A program made the position numbers and the translations under genes. From Calditrichaeota bacterium AABM5.125.24 (lineage in GTDB: Bacteria > Electryoneota > AABM5-125-24 > Hatepunaeales > Hatepunaeaceae), in the NCBI GenBank assembly GCA_002127415.1, contig MWJR01000284.1:1-10017 (forward strand): a stretch of DNA of 10,017 nt, given 5' to 3'. How positions within the stretch are numbered: the first letter of the stretch is position 1; each line of letters begins with the position of its first letter. Below are positions 1 to 4,420 of this stretch, piece by piece. The notes under the pieces are model-generated. The model had not been told where the DNA came from, did no database searches, and saw only the letters and a program-made list of their open reading frames with translations.

Positions 1-195
1 GAGTAGGTCGTCCCATGTCTTGATAGCGATCTGGAAGACGTTCAGGTGATTGAGTCCGGCCTCCGTCGCCAGGAACAGCGCCCCGTCAGCCCGGGCACAG
101 AAGGAGCTCTTGCCGATCTTCACCGGTCCGTAGACAAGAATTGTCTGGTCAGCCAGATCGACCTGCGGCGGTGTTTTTTGGGTGGGTAGATTCAT
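1..195 (-). CDS. Sak4-like P-loop ATPase, N-terminal part (cut by window edge)
   Basis: Reading from the ATG at 195 toward position 1 gives 65 codons with no stop, so the gene continues outside the window. After a short leader, residues 18-31 read TILVYGPVKIGKSS, a Walker A motif (GxxxxGKS, residues 23-30) with the preceding beta strand, followed by LFLATEAGLNHL, where such ATPases often have a second strand and an acidic residue. This matches the start of the phage-type nucleotide-binding family (AAA_24, Sak4-like, RecA-fold), known to act in single-strand annealing or recombination. The ATG is set by a strong AAGGAG six bases upstream that begins right at the stop of the nuclease gene, so the two are translated from one message. 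Pairing of a RecB-like nuclease with a Sak4-like ATPase is common in phages. Family assignment is good for a P-loop ATPase, moderate for Sak4, as only the N-terminus is visible. Confidence 0.75.
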   Translation of the reverse strand, partial: MNLPTQKTPPQVDLADQTILVYGPVKIGKSSFCARADGALFLATEAGLNHLNVFQIAIKTWDDLL

Positions 196-207
196 TCAAA
201 TCTCCTT

Positions 208-1233
208 TCAGAAAATCGGTTCCGGTTCAAGCTCCACTAACTCTTCATTCGGTGGAGCGATTTTATAGAAATTATCTCTTACGTTCGGGTTGTTGTTGCT
301 GCGGCATAACGGCCAATACATGCATGGCTTACTGCCGAATTTGAAACAGGCTTCCCAGTTCGGTATCCAGCAGTTCTCACGCCTTGCCGTCAGAATAAGC
401 TTGGTGATATCCCAGATTTCCGTCGAAGTGCGCAAAGCATCCTCGTCCGACAGATACAGGATCTCACGGTAGAACATTTCGGGATCGTAATATTTCTCCT
501 TCAACCGTTCCCGAAATGCTTCGTTGGATTCCGGCAGCTTCCGCTTGGCAGAACTCTTGCCGGTTTTAGACTTCTTGATGAGCTCAGCTCGGCGAACCTC
601 GAACTGCTCTTCCGTTTCACCCTCGGACTGTTTCAGACTCGCCTTGCGGGTGACGTTATAGATAACGCCGGATATCTTCTGCTTCATAAAACGGGAGAGT
701 GCCATTGAATAGAGGTTGATCTGGAAGTCTGAGGGGAGGCGTTCGATATAATCACCGGTGATCTGCGCGGCGCTCTTGTGTTCGAGGAGGAAGAGCTCGC
801 CCAAGTCCCGCATCTGCACTAAACCATCAACCTTCCCGCGCAGCTCGAATGTGCGGCTGGATCGACCGGTCAAAGGATTGATGATTGGAATTGAGAACTC
901 CTGTTCGATTCCGACGACAACAAAATCCTCTTTGGGATACCGCGCTCGGTAACCGTCGAACATCGCATGGCAGAGGTGCCAGTCGCGTTTCTGGCTCGGA
1001 TCGGAATTATGATCGGGAAAGCTCTTGTCGATCAGGTTGCGGATAGCTAACAGCTTCGCGTCAAGATCACCCTCGCCATACCACAGTTCCATAACCGAAT
1101 GCCAGACCGATCCCAAATAAAGGACTTCATCTGCCTTGAGCGGCACCAGATATTCGTAGTGGCGCAGGTGGTATTTCCGACGGCAATTCTGGAACAGCCG
1201 AAGAGCGGAATAGGTCAGGATTGTTTTAGACAT
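208..1233 (-). CDS. PD-(D/E)XK nuclease, RecB/Cas4-like, with C-terminal cysteine cluster
   Basis: 341 residues. The N-terminus has the family signature of a serine/tyrosine box followed by a cysteine and basic-aromatic residues (YSALRLFQNCRRKYHLR, C17). H45 lies in a GxxxH motif; the catalytic core is D136 (GKVDG), then E151 and K153 (LEHKS); Q171-x3-Y175 is the QxxxY motif of RecB-type nucleases. Near the end C296-x7-C304-x5-C310, together with C17, resembles the four-cysteine iron-sulfur clamp of Cas4 and AddB, although the spacing between the first two C-terminal cysteines is longer than usual. The expected role is a DNA exonuclease that makes single strands for recombination with the neighbouring ATPase. 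The ATG start has only a weak GGAA upstream; the gene begins 13 bp after the upstream ORF, so coupling is likely. All key residues are present. It is not a CRISPR Cas4: no cas genes or repeats are visible. Confidence 0.88.
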   Translation of the reverse strand: MSKTILTYSALRLFQNCRRKYHLRHYEYLVPLKADEVLYLGSVWHSVMELWYGEGDLDAKLLAIRNLIDKSFPDHNSDPSQKRDWHLCHAMFDGYRARYPKEDFVVVGIEQEFSIPIINPLTGRSSRTFELRGKVDGLVQMRDLGELFLLEHKSAAQITGDYIERLPSDFQINLYSMALSRFMKQKISGVIYNVTRKASLKQSEGETEEQFEVRRAELIKKSKTGKSSAKRKLPESNEAFRERLKEKYYDPEMFYREILYLSDEDALRTSTEIWDITKLILTARRENCWIPNWEACFKFGSKPCMYWPLCRSNNNPNVRDNFYKIAPPNEELVELEPEPIF

Positions 1234-1246
1234 TTTCGGATTCCAT

Positions 1247-1549
1247 TTAGGGTTGACGGTTTCGATAGACTTCCAACTTACGCAGAAGCTCCACTATCGC
1301 AGGGTGTCTACGACCTCTGGAGTTCTTGGGTGGCGGCTCGTCGTTAACGTCACAACACGAATCACTTGCGGGAAACGCACGACGGAAGATCTGATCCAGT
1401 GAACGAGCCACTTCCCAGACTGCGTCATCCGGCACCGGATAAGCGTAAAACACTCCACCTATCGCCAACGAGATGTCACGAAGAAGATTGTGGATTTGGT
1501 GGTGTGATCGCGCTTTCTCGCTTGTGAAATGACTACTGATTCCTTCCAT
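1247..1549 (-). CDS. hypothetical protein, 100 aa, first gene after box A
   Basis: I do not recognise this protein. The frame stays open to a GTG at 1558, but the ATG at 1549 is better: it has GGGGTGA six bases upstream, while the GTG has no convincing site. The protein is soluble-looking with no membrane segment or signal peptide; an N-terminal part rich in H, S and charged residues leads into an amphipathic stretch (LLRDISLAIGG), a middle part with AVWEVARSLDQIFRRAF, a CC pair, and a basic C-terminal helix (IVELLRKLEVYRNRQP). It is the first gene of the unit with the nuclease (13 bp gap) and the Sak4-like ATPase, and sits about 50 bases downstream of the shared promoter-like box. An accessory role in recombination or replication is a guess from position only. 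Confidence 0.6.
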   Translation of the reverse strand: MEGISSHFTSEKARSHHQIHNLLRDISLAIGGVFYAYPVPDDAVWEVARSLDQIFRRAFPASDSCCDVNDEPPPKNSRGRRHPAIVELLRKLEVYRNRQP

Positions 1550-1575
1550 TGGGTTCACCCCATATTGATTTTGAA

Positions 1576-1594
1576 GTCGCTCACATGTGGCGAC
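1576..1594 (-). promoter_or_regulatory. 5'-UTR hairpin ahead of the hypothetical gene
   Basis: GTCGC (1576-1580) pairs with GCGAC (1590-1594), and between them CACATGTG is itself self-complementary, giving an 8-bp stem with one bulged base. No T-run follows on the minus strand, so it is not an intrinsic terminator. If transcription starts a few bases after box A, this stem would be at the very 5' end of the message and could protect it or affect translation. Confidence 0.4.
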
Positions 1595-1600
1595 CTATTA

Positions 1601-1645
1601 CCCCCTCTACTTATACTATGCGCCTTTACACCTCATTTTGGGACA
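1601..1645 (-). promoter_or_regulatory. box A: two-part promoter-like element shared with box B
   Basis: Read on the minus strand: TGTCCCAAAA, 11 unconserved bases, GGC, one variable base, CATAGTATAAGT, one extra A, then GAGGGGG. The copy at 4075-4118 (plus strand) has the same two parts at the identical distance (26 bases from the first T of TGTCCC to the first A of ATAGTA), while the middle matches at only 2 of 11 positions. Two conserved blocks with a free spacer of constant length is how a -35/-10 promoter looks. The spacing does not fit an ordinary sigma-70 promoter well. It is followed about 50 bases later by the start of the hypothetical/nuclease/ATPase unit. Alternatives are an activator operator or a recombinase site. 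Confidence 0.65.
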
Positions 1646-1663
1646 GGCAACTTGCGATTTTTT

Positions 1664-2380
1664 TCAACTATCGTCCAGCCATTGCTGCCTGATCGTCTTC
1701 TCGACTCGTTGCCGCCGCTTGCGCGCCGCCTCGTAACTGATACCAAGTCGGTCGGCTACATCGTGCATATCTTCGTCATAGACCCGCGTTCCGATGACTA
1801 AGGCGATGTCCGCCTCAGCGAATCCAGTGATTTCTTCACCGTCAATCAACCGATGCGCATTGATGTAGAATGGGTTATAGAAACTTGGTTCATTAGTGAA
1901 TTCGTGGTTATCCAGTGGTTCCAGTCTCGATAGGCGATCCGCTTCTGCTTGCTGGCTCCGGAGGACTTTGTGCTGCGTATCCATAATCAGATTTGCAGCG
2001 ACCTTGTGCCGCCGGCGCGCCAGGGGATATCGCATGACGGTCTGATGGAATCTCCACCAGAGATCCGACCAAGCCTCCCGCAATTCTACCCGACTGCGTA
2101 TCAACTTTCGCAGTGTGGCTTGAAGTCCAGGCGCCAACAGATAGGTAATCAGGCTGAGCCCGGCTTCAGGATGCAGGCTCGATTGAATATGACTGACGAG
2201 AGTCCACAAACAGGCGTCCTGTGTGTGAAAATCTTCCACTGAACGTTTTCGCATTGTCGTGAGAAACAGCTCGAGGCAGTCGAATGCCCGGAAGGCATCC
2301 TCTTCTTCGCGCAGAATTTCGAACAGGGTTCGAACGGAAGGCGTGCTTAGGCACGGCTCAAAGTCTTTTTGTATATCCAC
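1664..2380 (-). CDS. divergent sigma-70-like protein
   Basis: 238 residues from the GTG at 2380, chosen because GGAG lies six bases upstream; the frame also allows a TTG at 2392 but with no ribosome site. Residues about 76-142 resemble sigma region 2: LITYLLAPGLQATLRKLI, then an acidic-aromatic helix (REAWSDLWWRF) and YPLARRRHKVAANLIMDTQ, which matches the helix order of region 2 (DEDL-like acidic helix, then the basic helix that reads the -10). Residues about 203-232 (MHDVADRLGISYEAARKRR and following) form a helix-turn-helix like sigma region 4. The first 75 residues are not recognisable. Similar proteins with a YPL-RRR-xxxAANL signature are, from memory, found in mobile elements and often left as hypothetical. 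It would direct RNA polymerase to element promoters. It follows the com-like gene after a structured 173-base leader. Sigma-like is probable; active sigma factor is inference. Confidence 0.65.
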   Translation of the reverse strand: MDIQKDFEPCLSTPSVRTLFEILREEEDAFRAFDCLELFLTTMRKRSVEDFHTQDACLWTLVSHIQSSLHPEAGLSLITYLLAPGLQATLRKLIRSRVELREAWSDLWWRFHQTVMRYPLARRRHKVAANLIMDTQHKVLRSQQAEADRLSRLEPLDNHEFTNEPSFYNPFYINAHRLIDGEEITGFAEADIALVIGTRVYDEDMHDVADRLGISYEAARKRRQRVEKTIRQQWLDDS

Positions 2381-2391
2381 CGCGTTCTCCA

Positions 2392-2409
2392 ATCGCTGTG
2401 CACGGCGAT
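2392..2409. promoter_or_regulatory. 18-bp dyad next to the sigma-like gene's ribosome site
   Basis: ATCGCTGTGCACGGCGAT is symmetric except for one base pair around the centre GTGCAC. It ends three bases from the GGAG that sets the GTG start of the sigma-like gene. It could be a protein-binding dyad or an mRNA stem (ATCGC/GCGAT) beside the ribosome site. Short, so chance is possible. Confidence 0.35.
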
Positions 2410-2489
2410 CGGATGGTCGGTGGCTTCAAGGAGACAAAAAGCCGGATCAGAGATTCGGTTGCCTACCGAACCATCCGGTTCCGGCTTTT
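2410..2489 (-). terminator. nested hairpin with alternative pairing in the sigma-like leader
   Basis: On the minus-strand transcript AAAAGCCGG (2489-2481) pairs with CCGGCTTTT (2445-2437), nine perfect pairs ending in a T-run, so it reads as an intrinsic terminator or attenuator between the com-like and sigma-like genes. Inside it TTCGGT (2454-2459) pairs with ACCGAA (2465-2470) over a five-base loop. The segment 2465-2477 can instead pair with 2410-2421 (ACCGACCATCCG on the transcript), 12 pairs with one bulge, which would break the inner hairpin. Two exclusive folds ahead of a gene is the usual design of an attenuator or a protein- or RNA-controlled switch. The outer stem is also symmetric enough to work on the plus strand. 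Confidence 0.55.
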
Positions 2490-2497
2490 CGTCTTCA

Positions 2498-2532
2498 CGC
2501 CCCTCAAGAGAAGGGCGACTTTCGCCTTTTTT
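2498..2532 (+). terminator. plus-strand intrinsic terminator with overlapping competing hairpin
   Basis: On the plus strand GGCGA (2514-2518), loop CTT, TCGCC (2522-2526) is followed at once by six T (2527-2532): a compact terminator. Just upstream CGCCCCTC (2498-2505), loop AAGA, GAAGGGCG (2510-2517) forms an 8-pair stem (one G-T pair) that shares bases with the terminator stem, so only one can form at a time, as in terminator/antiterminator pairs. No plus-strand gene lies upstream that would need it, which suggests a plus-strand non-coding transcript antisense to the sigma-like leader. On the minus strand the T-run becomes an A-run and the signal is not a terminator. Confidence 0.5.
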
Positions 2533-2553
2533 AAAGAATGATTATGTTACGGG

Positions 2554-2727
2554 TTACTGCTGCTTCGCCAAGGGCACCTCCACCCAGTTTTTGCATGTGG
2601 GACACTTCGCTTTCGCTGGCTGCACTTTGAAATCGGTGATCCGAGATTTCAGGTGCCGACCGTCATAGATTTCCCTGTGACAGACCGGACAACGAACGGA
2701 AGATGCAGTTCGCTTGATTTTTAGCAT
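2554..2727 (-). CDS. Com-like small zinc-finger protein, 57 aa
   Basis: The frame extends upstream to 2835, but the ATG at 2727 has GAGG six bases upstream and the extension would read through the promoter and terminator, so the short form is right. C13-P-V-C16 and C42-P-T-C45 form a two-knuckle zinc ribbon, with basic residues throughout (MLKIKR at the start; HLKSR between knuckles). Length, the RCxxC start and the KCPTC second knuckle fit the Com family of phage Mu, whose founding member binds the com-mom message and allows translation of mom. Here too the gene comes directly before a structured leader and a downstream gene (sigma-like), so RNA-level control of that gene is attractive but inferred. 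A generic rubredoxin-type or DNA-binding zinc ribbon is the alternative. Confidence 0.7.
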   Translation of the reverse strand: MLKIKRTASSVRCPVCHREIYDGRHLKSRITDFKVQPAKAKCPTCKNWVEVPLAKQQ

Positions 2728-2761
2728 ATCTTTCCTCAATTTATGTTTGTAGGTGTTAACC

Positions 2762-2795
2762 GATATATTATATATAACATAACAGGCAAAAAAAA
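2762..2795 (-). promoter_or_regulatory. putative promoter and XRE operator 2 for the com-like/sigma-like unit
   Basis: GATATAT-TAT-ATATAAC (2762-2778) is a 7-3-7 dyad with one mismatched pair and matches the operator at 4011-4027 in both outer arms except one base. On the minus strand it contains a perfect TATAAT (2772-2767). The -35 position 17 bases upstream falls in the T-run (2795-2790) and is poor, so the promoter may be weak or need help. It lies 35-50 bases before the com-like ATG. Binding by the XRE protein is inferred from the match to its own promoter site. Confidence 0.55.
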
Positions 2796-2823
2796 CTATC
2801 CCCTCCTTCACTATTGGGGGGGG
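2788..2823 (-). terminator. intrinsic terminator after the ImmA-like gene
   Basis: On the minus strand a run of eight C (2823-2816), loop AATAGTGAA, GGAGGGG (2806-2800), then after four bases eight T (2795-2788). The stem has one mismatch but is very GC-rich, and it lies 9 bases past the stop of the protease gene. It separates the regulator operon from the com-like/sigma-like unit, and its T-run overlaps the weak -35 of that unit's putative promoter. Confidence 0.7.
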
Positions 2824-2831
2824 TATGAAGT

Positions 2832-3569
2832 TCACAGTATCCTGCAGTCGACTCTCATGGGTTTAATCAGCATTAACGTTTGAAGTCGGATGCGCATCGC
2901 CTGATCCGAGACGTTGCTGAACCTGCCCGACTTCTTTACTTGATTCACAACACCCAATACCCCCCAGAATTCTTCATCATCTTCCAGAGACTTTGAATAA
3001 CCCTCTGAATGATAATTAGGATTAAATGCGTTGAGAATATTTTGAGAAAACACTTGAGGACTGGAATAGTTGCGCTTAAACGCATCCCGGACAGCCTTCG
3101 CCGGCATCAGAAGCGCTGCCGAAAACCAATTTGCTTGACGCTCCCCCCAGGAATTGTCATTGTTGCGGCAGGTAATGGGAGAGCGCTGATCTGATTTGTT
3201 CATCGAATTCAAATCCAGCAGAGCGAATTGGTCGGGATTAGTGCTCGCTGCCAAATGCCGGTGTAAAAACCAATGCCCGAGTTCATGCCCAATGGTGAAG
3301 TTGGTGCGACCCAATGACAACGATTCCTCAACCTCAATTTTCTTATCCCAAATCAGTAACGCACCATGCAGGTCGGATATTCCGTAGACGGTAAATAGAT
3401 ATCTGTAAATAATCTGCATGCCAAAATAGTGCTCGGCGATGGTCTCGATATCGATTGGAGGTTTGAATCTGACATCGAGCTTTCTTCCCGCATCCTGCAA
3501 CACCTGCTCCGCTATATTCTCAACCTGTTTACGGCTTAAGACCGGCACGGCATTCATATCAATTGACAT
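2832..3569 (-). CDS. ImmA/IrrE-family metalloprotease (antirepressor)
   Basis: 245 residues from the ATG at 3569, 16 bp after the stop of the XRE gene, with GAGG about ten bases upstream; the frame is open back to 3614, which would overlap the regulator by 29 bp. H95-E96-L-G-H99 followed by WFLHRH is the zincin HExxH site, and E143 in ERQANWFSAALLMP is the third zinc ligand with the typical AN-F-A--LLMP context. The 95 residues before the site and about 90 after it fit the family. ImmA of ICEBs1 cleaves its partner repressor ImmR to switch on the element; the same gene order (repressor first, protease second) is seen here, so the substrate is most likely the neighbouring XRE protein. The trigger, such as DNA damage or cell signalling, cannot be read from the sequence. 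Confidence 0.9.
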   Translation of the reverse strand: MSIDMNAVPVLSRKQVENIAEQVLQDAGRKLDVRFKPPIDIETIAEHYFGMQIIYRYLFTVYGISDLHGALLIWDKKIEVEESLSLGRTNFTIGHELGHWFLHRHLAASTNPDQFALLDLNSMNKSDQRSPITCRNNDNSWGERQANWFSAALLMPAKAVRDAFKRNYSSPQVFSQNILNAFNPNYHSEGYSKSLEDDEEFWGVLGVVNQVKKSGRFSNVSDQAMRIRLQTLMLIKPMRVDCRIL

Positions 3570-3585
3570 TTGCCTTATACCTCGT

Positions 3586-3948
3586 TTACGGTTTCTTGGC
3601 TTTTTCTTTCTCAATTAGCTCCCTCAGTCCATCAGGCGTCATTCCGCTCTCCATTGCCAGCCGCATGAACTCCGGCGCCCGCTGATCACGCTTGAAAGCC
3701 TCTTCAAATTCGGTCGGCACTCTCTCGGCGAGTTGAAGCATCTGCATCTTATCAAGGTCAAGAATTTCAGTCATCTTCTCGACCACCTTAGCGGCTGGAG
3801 GCCTATCCAGGTTGCTCTCGATTTTCGACAGGTAAGCGGCAGCAATCCCCAACTTTATGGCAAACTGACGAAGCGAGAGTGGGGGACGAATACGCAGGCG
3901 TGCCTCACGGATCACGTCTCCGAAACGACGATCCTTTGTCTCACTCAT
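3586..3948 (-). CDS. XRE-family repressor (ImmR-like)
   Basis: 120 residues; ATG at 3948 with AAGGGA upstream. Residues about 12-66 form the Cro/CI-type helix-turn-helix (LSLRQFAIKLGIAAAYLSKIE, with the recognition helix at AAAYLSKIES), followed by an acidic helical stretch and a lysine-rich tail (IEKEKAKKP). It is the first gene of the operon with the ImmA-like protease, downstream of a strong promoter whose -10 is buried in a 17-bp dyad, so it most likely represses itself and, through the second dyad, the com-like/sigma-like unit. This makes it the probable gatekeeper of the element. The target sites are inferred from position and symmetry, not shown. Confidence 0.88.
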   Translation of the reverse strand: MSETKDRRFGDVIREARLRIRPPLSLRQFAIKLGIAAAYLSKIESNLDRPPAAKVVEKMTEILDLDKMQMLQLAERVPTEFEEAFKRDQRAPEFMRLAMESGMTPDGLRELIEKEKAKKP

Positions 3949-4010
3949 GATTGATCCCTTTCTTAATGCCTGATTGACGGTAAGGTCGACAACTATGTTG
4001 TCTGTCGCCC

Positions 4011-4048
4011 GTTATATACAATATAACAAATTCCACAAGCAGAGTCAA
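4011..4048 (-). promoter_or_regulatory. promoter of the repressor operon with XRE operator 1
   Basis: On the minus strand TTGACT (4048-4043), a 17-base spacer and TATATT (4025-4020) form a near-consensus sigma-70 promoter about 75 bases before the ATG at 3948. GTTATAT-ACA-ATATAAC (4011-4027), a perfect 7-3-7 dyad, covers the whole -10. A repressor bound there would exclude RNA polymerase, so autoregulation by the XRE protein is the simplest reading. Confidence 0.75.
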
Positions 4049-4074
4049 TACCTCAAACCATGTTTTTTATTGCA

Positions 4075-4118
4075 TGTCCCAAAAAGGTCCCCTGAGGCAC
4101 ATAGTATAAGTGAGGGGG
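4075..4118 (+). promoter_or_regulatory. box B: two-part promoter-like element shared with box A
   Basis: TGTCCCAAAA (4075-4084), 11 free bases, GGC, CATAGTATAAGT (4100-4111) and GAGGGGG (4112-4118). It is the inverted partner of box A at 1601-1645, with 26 bases between the starts of the two blocks in both. It precedes the GTG of the small ORF by 32 bases and the recombinase by about 300, so it is the only evident promoter candidate for the integrase unit. It lies just beyond the -35 of the divergent repressor promoter, so the two units share a 200-bp control region. Confidence 0.65.
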
Positions 4119-4150
4119 ATAAGCAAATCACAACCTTTTTAGGATTACTC

Positions 4151-4420
4151 GTGAACATCAGCTCACCACCGAAAAATTGCGGCATTTTCCGACTCCATTC
4201 CAAGTTTGTCGCGGCTACTTGCAACGACCTCGATCAGCAGCAATATGCTCTCCAAGTCTACGCCGCCTGGCTGGCAAGGGCGATCCTCCGGCGAGCTGGT
4301 ATAGAGGCGAATACATCTCACTCAGCAGCACATTCGGCGCAACTTGCCTTGACTTCCGAGCCGGTAAACTGCACTGTTGGAACACCAAGTTCATGTAAAA
4401 CAGGAGGTTCTAAAAATTGA
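4151..4420 (+). CDS. possible small protein coupled to the recombinase, 89 aa
   Basis: Uncertain gene. GTG at 4151 with AGGA about six bases upstream, ending in a TGA (4418-4420) that overlaps the TTG start of the recombinase in TTGA, the arrangement seen in translationally coupled pairs. First codon positions are fairly G-rich, and the middle is a plausible helix (YALQVYAAWLARAILRRAG), but the C-terminal third (rich in T, S, C, G) runs over the recombinase ribosome site and looks unstructured. The same frame is open back to 3974, through box B, so open frame alone is weak evidence; another frame is open over 4177-4398. I recognise no family. If real, a directionality factor or a regulator of the recombinase would fit the place; otherwise this is a long untranslated leader. 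Confidence 0.35.
   Translation: MNISSPPKNCGIFRLHSKFVAATCNDLDQQQYALQVYAAWLARAILRRAGIEANTSHSAAHSAQLALTSEPVNCTVGTPSSCKTGGSKN

Noticed and set aside
655..666. GTTATAGATAAC dyad resembling the XRE operators
   Set aside because: It lies inside the nuclease coding region, has a different centre length (5-2-5) and no promoter context.
208..1233. CRISPR-associated Cas4
   Set aside because: The motifs overlap with Cas4, but no repeats or other cas genes are present, and the neighbour is a Sak4-like ATPase.
2410..2532. A GEMM-type (cyclic dinucleotide) riboswitch, because of GGTAGGCAACCGA-like pieces on the minus strand
   Set aside because: The conserved order of GEMM elements (GCAAACC-type segment, GAAA tetraloop stem, GGGACGCAAAGCC segment) is absent; only short fragments resemble it.
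2728..2835. N-terminal extension of the com-like protein (hydrophobic segment that could be read as a membrane anchor)
   Set aside because: The extension covers a terminator and promoter/operator; the ATG at 2727 has a good ribosome site and gives a Com-sized protein.
3974..4150. Upstream extension of the small ORF before the recombinase
   Set aside because: It would run through the repressor promoter, the operator and box B; open frame here is likely by chance.
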